Below, in pieces: positions 35,244 to 44,003 of a DNA stretch of 64,000 bases; the first letter of the stretch is position 1; the number at the start of each line of letters is the position of its first letter. The position numbers and the translations under genes were made by a program. Origin of the DNA: Myroides marinus (GTDB taxonomy: Bacteria; Bacteroidota; Bacteroidia; Flavobacteriales; Flavobacteriaceae); the NCBI RefSeq assembly GCF_900109075.1, contig NZ_FNYS01000002.1:62001-126000 (forward strand), given 5' to 3'. The notes below the pieces were generated by a model. That model saw nothing but the letters and a program-made list of their open reading frames with translations, had not been told where the DNA came from and searched no databases.

Positions 35244-38200
35244 TTATTTTGTCTTTTTACTTGGTAGCATCGGATTAGAGTATATCCCACTTCTATATCC
35301 TTTTAAGATGGCTAAATCATACATTACTGAAGTGCTACACCCCGTTAGGTTAGTCACAGTAAGTCTTATCTTACCTTTCTTATTATGCCAATTCTCTCCA
35401 TTAACCATCGCGTCTTTTGGGAAGTTAATAGTAGCAATCCCCGTACCTGGCTTAGTGATAAAGGTTCCTCCTTTTTGTTTCAACACAAGATTCCCTTCGC
35501 TATCATACTTTACATTCCCTTTACTATCGCGTTCTACTATCGTCCTTCTAACTTCTACCACTGGGTTATCTATTGTCATAAAAGGGATTGTTTTCCACTC
35601 ACTATCTGTATCAAATAAGTATTCCCAACTATAACTCTGTATCTCACCTGTGATGATCGGAATAAGCTTTAGAGGATTTCCTCCTTTTATCTTTACTTCC
35701 CCCGTTACTACTTCTTGTTTTCCTTTACTATCCTCAGCCACAACTTTCTCTATAGTTGATTGGCTATTGATCTTTATCTTGATAGGTGTTCTACTTCCGA
35801 TATTACATCCACCTCTCACTGCCTGTACGTATACTGTAAACTCTTCACCTACTTTATAATGCTTAGATAAGTCTATCGTGAACATATCATTAAGAGCGGG
35901 TAGTCTAGTACTACCATCAGCAGAAGTATACACTTCATACGTAGTACAATGGCTGTTCTGTGGAGTAATGCGCAGCGGTTCGCCCTCACATAGCTGTAAC
36001 ACCTGTTCTAGCTCATAACCATATTCATCTACTTCTGTCTGCATCCCAACATCAACACTAGGTACCAAGTCAACATTATAGATATGAGTAAAGTCTCCTA
36101 GTACACCTACTACCGAACCATACGATATCTTAACTCTATCAAAAGGCTCTGTTGATGGAGCTACTATAATTCTATACCTATTTCTACCTCCGATACCTAG
36201 TAGCCTAAGTCGAAGTGCTCCATTAGACTCTGTCAGTGGTTCTCCTACTTTCTTATCTCCTAAGTATCGCTGTATCTTAAACCCTTTTACTAGTTCTAAA
36301 CTCAGTATACCTAGATTCTTATTCTCAGCTGTGATATGCAACTCATCTCCAGGCATAGCAGTCTGCTTAAATACAACAGTCAGACTAGCCATATTAGCCA
36401 CAGCTACACCACGACTAATCACAGCATAACTATCTAAATCATTATCTACTGCATTCCACGGATCTGTCACTGATGCTGTAGCACTCGCTACTCCTAATCC
36501 TATATCTTCTACTCCATGAAGCACATCTAACACATTAGGATTTATATTAGGCAACACGGGATTACACGATGGCGTATCTACTTCTTTCTTAATATAAGCT
36601 CCATATACCTTAGCATTCTGCGCTACCCCCACTGTAGATCCCAGTACCACTTGCACTCCTCTATACTTCTGAGGTCCTTTCTTATTAGATGGTACGAAGG
36701 TGTACTCTAATACATTATCTGCTGCTAACAGATCTACAAGACCACCATCTACTCCCTGTAGTGTACCTATCTTCTTACCATCTTTATCTAATCCTACCAC
36801 TGTAATACCACCAAGGGCAACTAATCCACTATACTCTTTACCTAGCTTAATAGTCACTGGTGTACCTGCCTCCTGATCTTCTTTAAAGTAGATGTTTTGC
36901 CAGGTAGTTCCCAATCCTAATAACCCTAGTCCTACAGTAATAGTAGAGTAAGTATCTGGTCGACCATCTATTGCATTTGATTTATTACTTACTCCTCCTG
37001 TCAGAGCTGAATACCACGCTGTATAATCAGTAGCCCAATACCTCTCATAAGTAGGAGGACAAGACGCATTGTTAAACACGTTTACTTGTACTGTTTTAAT
37101 ATCTGTACATCCTTTAACATTTTCGGCTATTACCGTATAGTTATACACCCCTTCTTTATTAAAAGTCTTAGGTGCAGTTCTATCGTATATCTCCTCTCCT
37201 TTAGGCCCGTACCACTTAATCACATCAGTAGAATTAGCAGTTATCATCACAGGCAGTACGAATGAATCACCTATATTAAGCGTATAACTTAAAGCGTCTT
37301 TAGGATCTCTTAACTGTAGTCTCGGTATAGGATTAACATTGATATCTACTTCATTAGACATCTCAGAGCTCACCCCATTTATTACATAAACCACACTATA
37401 CTTACCTGGCTCGGTCACTCTTATATTCTCAGGAGGTAATAACTCTTCTACCACCCTATCCACTAAGTCTCCGTCTACCTCACTTACCTTAAACAGGGTA
37501 CCATCCTTAAACCATCTATAAGACTCTACAGTGCCGATAGCTGTTACTGGTTTTTTAGCTGTTAATAATGCTTCTTCACCTTGACACATCACACCTGTAT
37601 CAGATGATAATGTTGGACGAGGATGAGGCTTACCTGTTATCACAGTCTCAGCTATACCATACAGCTTAGTATTATCTACATAAGGCAACTTCAGATTACT
37701 CACATCTAAAAACGCTTCGTTAGTTAATACTCCCTTACCTGGATAACCTATCACTGTACCGTGTATCACTATACGAGAAGTAGAGCGTGCATCTAAACTC
37801 ACCTTCCAGTTCTCTATGTTCTTAGCACTATATATACTTGGTATATTACTAGGTGGAATTAATGTATTCTTAGCATTCCCTCTATTGTCAAAGAATATCT
37901 CGTCTACTCTGAAGAACTCTTTTATTGTTGCCAAATAATCATTTAGCTTAAAATCCTTATATAAGTCCGAAGAGTGGTTAGACATATCTATAGTATAAAT
38001 CAACTTATCACCTTTCTTAGCTTCTAGCTTATCCACAGTTTTTGTGATTAACAGCCCTTCAGGCGTAGTTACATTCAGATTGCGTATCTCGTGATTATTC
38101 ACAGAAGCCCCTGTAGAAGCCGCAAAACCAATCTTCAGATTATCATAAGGCAACTCATCATATACATAACTAATCACATCTACATAGCTCCCTTTTACAT

Positions 38201-38978
38201 CTGACTGAATACGAACCTTAATGTGAAACTTCTTCTTCATCTCATAAGTTCCATCTGGTTTTCTCTTTGTAGTATCTTCTTCTAAGACTGGTTTCATCTC
38301 TATCTGTACTTTTCGATAGAAGTTATAGTCATCAGGTCTAGTCTTTGTTATACCATAATCTATATTCTTATTACCAGGTTTCTTTATATGTTTAAGATAT
38401 TTAGCAGTAGTAGACATACTATTTGTAATCTTACCTCGCAGTACTACACTCTGCTCAAAATAACTTCCAGAAGGCTTATTAACTGCTTGACTAGTAAAGT
38501 TTCCATACTCATCTAGTCCTACTGCTATATATCCACCAGTCACACCATATCTCTCACTAGACGGACCATAACCTAAAGCTCCTCCATAACTTCCCAAAGC
38601 AAATGTCTTAGCATTATATCTTGCATCGAATAAAAACACTGAAATACCATCTGCTCCTCTATTATCTCCTGCATTCCTACTACGCCATGACTTATATTCA
38701 AACTCGATAAGTACTCCTCTAGTAGAAGGAAAGCTTTCATCAATAATCATATATCCTTTCTGATTAGTCTTATCTGATGTTAGCCGAAGCCATCCCTTAC
38801 CATAATCATCTATCTTACCATCAGCAGTCAGTACAGCATTATCCCCATACTTAACCTTGTCGTTTACAGATCTATGAGTGAAGCTTTCTTGTATATTAAA
38901 CTGTGCGTATACAGGAGAAAACTGCCCTAAGAACACACTTATAATCAACAATAAAACATATACCTTATTTTCTCTCAT
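35244..38978 (-). CDS. Giant exported adhesin-like protein with L-type lectin-like and DUF11-like domains
   Basis: A 1244-residue protein with signal peptide (MRENKVYVLLLIISVFLGQF). Residues about 30-300 resemble an L-type (legume-like) lectin fold: RSRNAGDNRGADGISVFLFD, FALGSYGGALGYGPSSERYG and GYIAVGLDEYGNF. Residues about 310-450 look like a DUF11 (surface repeat) domain: ITKTVDKLEAKKGDKLIYTI. Ig/PKD-like segments follow (MCQGEEALLTAKK, CEGEPLRITPQN, GGCNIGSRTP). The C-terminus (ILKGYRSGIYSNPMLPSKKTK) is not a typical T9SS sorting domain. The likely role is carbohydrate binding or attachment at the cell surface. Confidence 0.78.
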   Translation of the reverse strand: MRENKVYVLLLIISVFLGQFSPVYAQFNIQESFTHRSVNDKVKYGDNAVLTADGKIDDYGKGWLRLTSDKTNQKGYMIIDESFPSTRGVLIEFEYKSWRSRNAGDNRGADGISVFLFDARYNAKTFALGSYGGALGYGPSSERYGVTGGYIAVGLDEYGNFTSQAVNKPSGSYFEQSVVLRGKITNSMSTTAKYLKHIKKPGNKNIDYGITKTRPDDYNFYRKVQIEMKPVLEEDTTKRKPDGTYEMKKKFHIKVRIQSDVKGSYVDVISYVYDELPYDNLKIGFAASTGASVNNHEIRNLNVTTPEGLLITKTVDKLEAKKGDKLIYTIDMSNHSSDLYKDFKLNDYLATIKEFFRVDEIFFDNRGNAKNTLIPPSNIPSIYSAKNIENWKVSLDARSTSRIVIHGTVIGYPGKGVLTNEAFLDVSNLKLPYVDNTKLYGIAETVITGKPHPRPTLSSDTGVMCQGEEALLTAKKPVTAIGTVESYRWFKDGTLFKVSEVDGDLVDRVVEELLPPENIRVTEPGKYSVVYVINGVSSEMSNEVDINVNPIPRLQLRDPKDALSYTLNIGDSFVLPVMITANSTDVIKWYGPKGEEIYDRTAPKTFNKEGVYNYTVIAENVKGCTDIKTVQVNVFNNASCPPTYERYWATDYTAWYSALTGGVSNKSNAIDGRPDTYSTITVGLGLLGLGTTWQNIYFKEDQEAGTPVTIKLGKEYSGLVALGGITVVGLDKDGKKIGTLQGVDGGLVDLLAADNVLEYTFVPSNKKGPQKYRGVQVVLGSTVGVAQNAKVYGAYIKKEVDTPSCNPVLPNINPNVLDVLHGVEDIGLGVASATASVTDPWNAVDNDLDSYAVISRGVAVANMASLTVVFKQTAMPGDELHITAENKNLGILSLELVKGFKIQRYLGDKKVGEPLTESNGALRLRLLGIGGRNRYRIIVAPSTEPFDRVKISYGSVVGVLGDFTHIYNVDLVPSVDVGMQTEVDEYGYELEQVLQLCEGEPLRITPQNSHCTTYEVYTSADGSTRLPALNDMFTIDLSKHYKVGEEFTVYVQAVRGGCNIGSRTPIKIKINSQSTIEKVVAEDSKGKQEVVTGEVKIKGGNPLKLIPIITGEIQSYSWEYLFDTDSEWKTIPFMTIDNPVVEVRRTIVERDSKGNVKYDSEGNLVLKQKGGTFITKPGTGIATINFPKDAMVNGENWHNKKGKIRLTVTNLTGCSTSVMYDLAILKGYRSGIYSNPMLPSKKTK

Positions 38979-39722
38979 ACTTTAATTAACCTACACATTT
39001 ACAGCATCATAAAACTTATCAAAACCTCTATATACGAGACAGATTATCCCTGCACCGAATAGCCATAACTATCGACCGTATAGAGCATAAAAGTCCTCAC
39101 CTATATACTAGGTATCTGACTCCCACTAAATTTGACTGTGATTAGCAACTAAGAAAAATCGTTGCTGTTTTTTTTTGATACTTTACTTTTTCCTTTTTCA
39201 CTTTTTGCCTGAGCTGATCAACCCAATGCAGTTATTTATTCTTATACACTATAGCTCCACTAGCTTTAGTTGTTTAATCTACTTTTCTTAAAAGAAACAA
39301 ATATTAGGCCACATTTGTTTTTTACTAGAAAAAAATCACCTTTTGTGATAACCACACAATTCAAATAACCCACAACAAACTATATATCTGACAATTACAT
39401 CAAAACAATAATTGAATAAATTATTAAAATTATTGCACAAAATTACTCAAAACAAATCAGTTTCCTAGTAAAACACCTCTCCTACACCTTAAACAAAACT
39501 CTTAAAAGCAAGTGAAAAATTATTATTTTTTGATAAAATGTAAAATTATTGCTGATTTATAAGAAACAGTCTAGAAAGTAGATACCTACATTCCCTTTTT
39601 AGTAGTAAAATAATAGCGTTAATCTTCACATAATGTGACTGTTAAAGTTTACAAAACTCCATGATTAGTAAAAAAAAGGGCTATATAACACAATATTCCT
39701 TACTTTTAAGAAAATTAAAATT
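38979..39722. other. 744-bp noncoding region upstream of the adhesin cluster
   Basis: Very AT-rich, with no credible ORF. Small features: a hairpin AGCAAC (39144-39149)/GTTGCT (39161-39166) followed by a run of nine T; TAAATTTG at 39127-39134 on the plus strand; inverted arms AAACAAAT (39295-39302) and ATTTGTTT (39313-39320). The minus-strand promoter for 38978 must lie here, but I cannot place it. Confidence 0.5.
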
Positions 39723-40493
39723 ATGAGCCAAGACCAAAACACACCATTTATAACAGAAACGATTAAAGATAAAGTAGCTACATTATCATTCTATAGTCCT
39801 GCTAGTAACTCTTTTCCTAGTTCACAACTTGAGAAACTAACAGAGATGATTAATACCCTAAGTGACAATGCCAATATAACCGCTATAATATTAAAGAGTG
39901 AAGGAACTGGTGCTTTCTGCGCAGGAGCTTCATTTGACGAATTACTATCTATAAAAGATACTCAGACAGGACAAGCATTCTTCTCTGGCTTTGCTAACGT
40001 GATTAATGCGATGCGTAAGAGTCCTAAGATATTCGTAGGCCGTATACATGGCAAAGCTGTAGGAGGTGGAGTAGGATTAGCAGCTGCATGTGACTACTGC
40101 TTCGCTACATCTAATGCTGCTATTAAGTTGTCAGAGTTAGCTATCGGGATAGGTCCTTTCGTGATAGAGCCTGCTGTGTCACGCAAAATAGGTAAGACTG
40201 CATTCACAGATATGTCTCTAAATGCTCATGAATGGAAAACAGCTACTTGGGCACAGACACATGGACTATACGGTGAGGTATACGACACAGTAGAACGATT
40301 AGATCTAGAGATAGACACATTCGTTAGTAGAATAAGTAGTTATAATCCAGAAGCCTTATACGAGATGAAAAGAGTATTCTGGGAAGGTACTGATCACTGG
40401 ACAGAGCTTTTATATCAGCGTGCTAAGATATCTGGTAAATTAGTATTATCAGATTTCACTGTAAATGCGCTAAACCAATTCAAAAAGAAATAG
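39723..40493 (+). CDS. Enoyl-CoA hydratase/isomerase (crotonase) family protein
   Basis: A 256-residue crotonase-fold enzyme. Oxyanion-hole glycines occur in GAFCAGASFDELL and GKAVGGGVGLAAACDYCFAT, the two signature blocks. KLSELAIGIGPFVIEPAVSR continues the fold. The usual hydratase Glu pair is not clearly both present, since the position after GIGP is not Glu-rich, so it could be an isomerase or hydrolase rather than a hydratase. It is monocistronic with a strong terminator. The pathway is unknown; fatty acid or aromatic degradation are the usual roles. Confidence 0.85.
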   Translation: MSQDQNTPFITETIKDKVATLSFYSPASNSFPSSQLEKLTEMINTLSDNANITAIILKSEGTGAFCAGASFDELLSIKDTQTGQAFFSGFANVINAMRKSPKIFVGRIHGKAVGGGVGLAAACDYCFATSNAAIKLSELAIGIGPFVIEPAVSRKIGKTAFTDMSLNAHEWKTATWAQTHGLYGEVYDTVERLDLEIDTFVSRISSYNPEALYEMKRVFWEGTDHWTELLYQRAKISGKLVLSDFTVNALNQFKKK

Positions 40494-40514
40494 TCATTAA
40501 TAACCGTCATATAT

Positions 40515-40550
40515 AAAGCCTTCTAATAGCGTCTGCTATTAGAAGGCTTT
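40515..40550 (+). terminator. Terminator after the crotonase gene
   Basis: Perfect 16-nt arms AAAGCCTTCTAATAGC (40515-40530) and its complement (40535-40550), followed by TTATTTT. Confidence 0.95.
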
Positions 40551-40562
40551 TTATTTTGTATC

Positions 40563-40673
40563 AAGTGACTCCGCTATAAGTCCGTTATGAGTCCGTACTA
40601 ACTCCGTCATTCTATTAAAAACAACGGAGTCACGACAGATTTATCACTAAGTCACGACTAAATTATCGCATGG
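40563..40673. repeat. 11-nt-periodic palindromic element (copy B)
   Basis: CCG recurs at 40571, 40582, 40593 and 40604, exactly 11 nt apart each time, within similar units such as TAAGTCCGTTA and TGAGTCCGTAC. GTCACGAC occurs at 40629 and 40651 (22 = 2 x 11). Outer arms GTGACTCCG (40565-40573) and CGGAGTCAC (40625-40633) are perfect inverted repeats. It is noncoding and follows the crotonase terminator directly. Confidence 0.7.
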
Positions 40674-40787
40674 GTAGTCAACCTTGCTATAATACTGCAT
40701 GGATGCTAACTAATAAAAACCACACATTTACAATAATTTTTAACTTAAATTAACTTCATATCTTATCTTTATAGAAAATATAAGACT

Positions 40788-41594
40788 ATGAAAACAATTA
40801 AGTATTTAACACTTTTAATGCTATTCAGTAGCAACTTATTCGCCAATACCACTTATACACTAGAAGATCAGGACAAGGGACGATATAGCACTTCTCATTA
40901 TGACGGAGGTTTTATGAGCCATCTTAATGTCTCTGCTGGTGTATCTACATTAGGATTCACATTTGAAGCTGCCACTCCTATCACTGAGAGTCTTAAATTA
41001 AGAGCAGGTTTTGACATCTTTAATTTTAATACAAAACAATACGACTTTGACATTGATGATAATGAGGGTTCTCTACATGATGCCTTTGGTTTTACTCCTA
41101 CTTACGAGGCAAAAGGTTCTTTAAATGCCTTTCATGGACATGCATTAGTAGACTACTATCCTTTCAAGAAAGGTATCTTACACTTCACAGCTGGAGTTTA
41201 CCTAGGAAGTAATAAAATAAAAGCTAAAGGGATACTTACTGATGGCGATGGAAATCCAGCTGAGTTAAGACCTGGATATGAGTGGCCTACTATTGACTTT
41301 GATGGAAAACAATTAAATATAGATAATGGTAGAATAGATGCTGAACTAGAATTAGGACAAACTATCAAGCCTTACTTTGGTATAGGGTTAGGTAGAGCAG
41401 TATCAAAGAGACGTCTAGGTGTAAAATTTGAACTAGGTGTATTATATCAAGGTGATTACACCTTAAGACAGAATGGACAGAAGGTAGTATCTACTAGCGA
41501 TGTCGAAGCGTCTATACAAGATGCTGATCAAGTGACCAAATGGCTTAAATGGTGGCCTATGGTTAATCTACAAATCAACTACCGTATATTTTAA
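40788..41594 (+). CDS. Outer-membrane beta-barrel protein, tandem paralogue 1
   Basis: A 268-residue protein with signal peptide (MKTIKYLTLLMLFSSNLFAN). Many alternating-hydrophobicity beta strands (LNVSAGVSTLGFTFEAATPI, IKPYFGIGLGRAVSKRRLGV, FELGVLYQGDYTLRQNGQKV, MVNLQINYRIF ending in F) indicate a small outer-membrane barrel. It is homologous to the next gene, which starts 12 bp downstream. No specific family is recognised; a porin-like or OmpW/OmpA-type role is possible. Confidence 0.75.
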   Translation: MKTIKYLTLLMLFSSNLFANTTYTLEDQDKGRYSTSHYDGGFMSHLNVSAGVSTLGFTFEAATPITESLKLRAGFDIFNFNTKQYDFDIDDNEGSLHDAFGFTPTYEAKGSLNAFHGHALVDYYPFKKGILHFTAGVYLGSNKIKAKGILTDGDGNPAELRPGYEWPTIDFDGKQLNIDNGRIDAELELGQTIKPYFGIGLGRAVSKRRLGVKFELGVLYQGDYTLRQNGQKVVSTSDVEASIQDADQVTKWLKWWPMVNLQINYRIF

Positions 41595-41606
41595 AACAAA
41601 TACACA

Positions 41607-42617
41607 TTGAAACATATAGCTCTAATTACTTTAGGTTTTGTACTTCTGTGTACGACAGCATCCCATGCACAACAAGTAGAGGAAACGGAAGAAACGATAC
41701 TACCTCAAGCTAAAACTGCTCTAGCAACAGAAGAAGTACCTGTGTTAGAAGAAGAAAATACTGTTAATACAGATACTACCACTGCTGAAGAAACGAAAGC
41801 AGACAAAAAGAAAAAGAAGAAGAAAAAAGCTACTACACTACCGCGCAATAGCTCTACTTCATACCTACTCCACGTAGGTGGTGATGAATTCGCCAGAGAG
41901 GATATCGCTATACATTACTCTGACTACCCATTCTACGAATGGACTTTAAGTGCTGGTGTATCTACTATGGGACTTACGATGGAGGTACTTACTCCTATCT
42001 CTAAATCACTAAAACTTAGAGGAGGTATTGACTTGTTCTTCTATGACTCTAAGTATTATGATATTGGTGTAGATGATCCAGATGGTAATCTAGCTAAGGC
42101 CTTTGGTTATAAACCGAACTTATCTATCAAAGGTAAAAATCACATGATACATGCTCATGCATTAGTAGATTATTACCCTGTACCTGATGGTCTGTTCTTC
42201 TTCTCAGGAGGTCTATACTTTGGTCAGAATAAAACTGACCTTAGTGGTTACTTTATAGATCATAAAGGAAACAGAGCAGAACTAAGACCTGAGATAACAG
42301 AATGGCCTGATTTAGATTTTCAGGGAAACTTATTAAAGATGGCTGAAGGGGATCTAAAGGCTGATGTGACATTAGGTAATATCATCAAACCGTACTTAGG
42401 AATAGGTATTGGACGTGTGGTAACTAGTAAAAGATTAGGCTTCTCATTCGAACTAGGTATGATGTATCAAGGTGATTATGTTCTTAAACAAGATGGCACT
42501 AAAGTAGTCTTTGACTTAAGTGAATCTGGTGAATACAATGAAAAGGCAGAAAAATGGTTAAACCGTATTACTTGGTGGCCTAAAGTATCGTTTCAAGTGC
42601 GATACAGATTGTTCTAG
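41607..42617 (+). CDS. Outer-membrane beta-barrel protein, tandem paralogue 2 with Lys/Glu linker
   Basis: A 336-residue paralogue of the preceding protein. The barrel matches it in order (LSAGVSTMGLTMEVLTPISK, HALVDYYPVPDGLFFFSGGL, IKPYLGIGIGRVVTSKRLGF, FELGMMYQGDYVLKQDGTKV). It has an extra N-terminal linker of about 70 residues with Glu/Thr and a poly-lysine run (about 68-74). The start codon is TTG at 41607, read as MKHIALITLGFVLLCTTASH, a signal peptide. It is probably a duplication followed by divergence. Both ends are intact. Confidence 0.75.
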   Translation: MKHIALITLGFVLLCTTASHAQQVEETEETILPQAKTALATEEVPVLEEENTVNTDTTTAEETKADKKKKKKKKATTLPRNSSTSYLLHVGGDEFAREDIAIHYSDYPFYEWTLSAGVSTMGLTMEVLTPISKSLKLRGGIDLFFYDSKYYDIGVDDPDGNLAKAFGYKPNLSIKGKNHMIHAHALVDYYPVPDGLFFFSGGLYFGQNKTDLSGYFIDHKGNRAELRPEITEWPDLDFQGNLLKMAEGDLKADVTLGNIIKPYLGIGIGRVVTSKRLGFSFELGMMYQGDYVLKQDGTKVVFDLSESGEYNEKAEKWLNRITWWPKVSFQVRYRLF

Positions 42618-42622
42618 TCCTT

Positions 42623-42640
42623 GTTAACACAGCTGTTAAC
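42623..42640. promoter_or_regulatory. Inverted repeat upstream of queD
   Basis: Arms GTTAACA (42623-42629) and TGTTAAC (42634-42640), 6 bp after the stop at 42617. There is no T-run, so it is more like an operator for the queD promoter than a terminator. Confidence 0.35.
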
Positions 42641-42684
42641 TTAAAAGCAAGGTCTTATTTTATGAGGTCAACTGTATTTTTATG

Positions 42685-42692
42685 TACCTTTG
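42685..42692 (+). promoter_or_regulatory. -7 box for queD-lpxH
   Basis: TACCTTTG matches TAnnTTTG, 15 nt before the ATG at 42708. It also overlaps the upstream TTG candidate start at 42690, which argues against that start. Confidence 0.6.
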
Positions 42693-42707
42693 CCAAAATT
42701 TTTAGTT

Positions 42708-43160
42708 ATGCCTAAGATTAGAATTACAAAACAATTCACATTTGAGACAGGACATGCTCTGTATGGTTATGATGGTAAATGTCGTAACGTACACGGACAT
42801 AGTTATAAACTAGCGGTAACAGTAATCGGTACACCTATAGAAGATACCACGAATGTGAAGTATGGTATGGTTATAGATTTTGGAGACTTAAAAAAAATAG
42901 TGAAAGGGGACATCGTAGATGTATTCGACCACGCTACTGTTTTCAATAAAAATACCCCTCATATAGAACTAGCAAAAGAACTAGAAGAACGCGGTCATCA
43001 CGTAATCTTAGTAGATTACCAACCGACTAGCGAGAATATGGTTATAGACTTCGCTGAGAAGATTAAGAGCAAGCTACCTGAAGGGATAGAACTATACTCA
43101 TTAAGATTACAAGAGACAGAATCATCATATGCTGAATGGCATCAATCAGATAATTTATAA
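42708..43160 (+). CDS. queD: 6-carboxy-5,6,7,8-tetrahydropterin synthase
   Basis: About 150 residues starting MPKIRITKQFTFETGHALYG. The zinc-binding and catalytic residues of the PTPS/QueD family are present: His in TGHALYG, Cys in KCRNVHGHSYKLAV with its HGH pair, and the Asp/His of VFDHATVFN. The enzyme makes the pterin intermediate of queuosine synthesis. A TTG start at 42690 is possible but sits in the promoter. lpxH starts 3 bp after the stop, so the two are coupled. No other queuosine gene is in view. Confidence 0.92.
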   Translation: MPKIRITKQFTFETGHALYGYDGKCRNVHGHSYKLAVTVIGTPIEDTTNVKYGMVIDFGDLKKIVKGDIVDVFDHATVFNKNTPHIELAKELEERGHHVILVDYQPTSENMVIDFAEKIKSKLPEGIELYSLRLQETESSYAEWHQSDNL

Positions 43161-43163
43161 GCA

Positions 43164-43946
43164 TTGAGTTTTACGATTAATACAGATAAGAGCATTTACT
43201 TTGCTTCTGATCAGCACTTCGGCGCACCTACTCGTGAGAAGAGTCTTCCTAGAGAAGAGATATTCTTACAGTGGCTACGTGAGAAAGAGGATGATATGGG
43301 AGCTCTATTCATACTAGGGGATTTATTTGACTTCTGGTTTGAGTATAAAACTGTAGTGCCTAAAGGTTTCGTCAGAATACTAGGGAAATTAGCAGAGATA
43401 AAGGATAAGGGAATACCAGTATTCTTCTTCGTGGGTAATCACGATTTATGGATGGGTGACTACTTTGAGACTGAACTAGGTATACCTGTATATCACGAGC
43501 CTAAAGTATTTGACATTAATGGTAAGAAGTTCTTTATAGGTCATGGTGATGGTTTAGGCCCTGGAGATATGGGGTATAAGAGAATGAAGAAGGTATTTAC
43601 TAACCCGTTCTCTAAATGGCTATTCAGATGGCTACACCCAGATGTAGGAGTAAGACTAGGTTCTTATCTATCTGTGAAGAATAAGCTGATCTCTGGAGAT
43701 GAGGATATCAAGTTTTTAGGAGAAGATAATGAATGGTTGATACTATATGCTAAACGCAAACTAGAGACAGCTCATTATGACTACTTCGTATTTGGCCATC
43801 GTCATTTACCTATGATTATAGATCTAAATGAAAACTCTAAATACATCAACTTAGGGGACTGGATAAACTACTTTACTTATGGAAAGTACGATACCAAACT
43901 ACACCTAATAGAATATAAGAAAGAGTTAGCTGAAGCTAATAAATAA
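43164..43946 (+). CDS. lpxH: UDP-2,3-diacylglucosamine diphosphatase (LpxH-like)
   Basis: A 260-residue calcineurin-like metallophosphatase. Metal ligands are visible in order: ASDQHFGAPT, LGDLFDFWFEY, VGNHDLWMGDYF, GHGDGLGPGD and VFGHRHLPMI. This order and the length are those of LpxH, which hydrolyses UDP-diacylglucosamine in lipid A synthesis. The start codon is TTG at 43164; the next in-frame ATG would cut into the metal-binding domain. It is coupled to queD and closed by a bidirectional terminator. Confidence 0.88.
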   Translation: MSFTINTDKSIYFASDQHFGAPTREKSLPREEIFLQWLREKEDDMGALFILGDLFDFWFEYKTVVPKGFVRILGKLAEIKDKGIPVFFFVGNHDLWMGDYFETELGIPVYHEPKVFDINGKKFFIGHGDGLGPGDMGYKRMKKVFTNPFSKWLFRWLHPDVGVRLGSYLSVKNKLISGDEDIKFLGEDNEWLILYAKRKLETAHYDYFVFGHRHLPMIIDLNENSKYINLGDWINYFTYGKYDTKLHLIEYKKELAEANK

Positions 43947-43947
43947 C

Positions 43948-43979
43948 AAAAAACGCATACTAGATAGTATGCGTTTTTT
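43948..43979. terminator. Bidirectional terminator after lpxH
   Basis: Perfect 15-nt arms AAAAAACGCATACTA (43948-43962) and its complement (43965-43979), with A-run on the left and T-run on the right. It lies between convergent stops at 43946 and 44004. Confidence 0.95.
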
Positions 43980-44003
43980 GTTATTTCTATATTGAGTTAT
44001 GCC

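Noticed and set aside
39127..39180. Small RNA gene in the adhesin control region
   Set aside because: The box and terminator would leave a transcript of only about 40 nt, and both elements are easily found by chance in such AT-rich DNA; kept only as an observation.
42690..42707. TTG start of queD six codons upstream
   Set aside because: It overlaps the -7 promoter box, so it cannot be in the transcript from that promoter.
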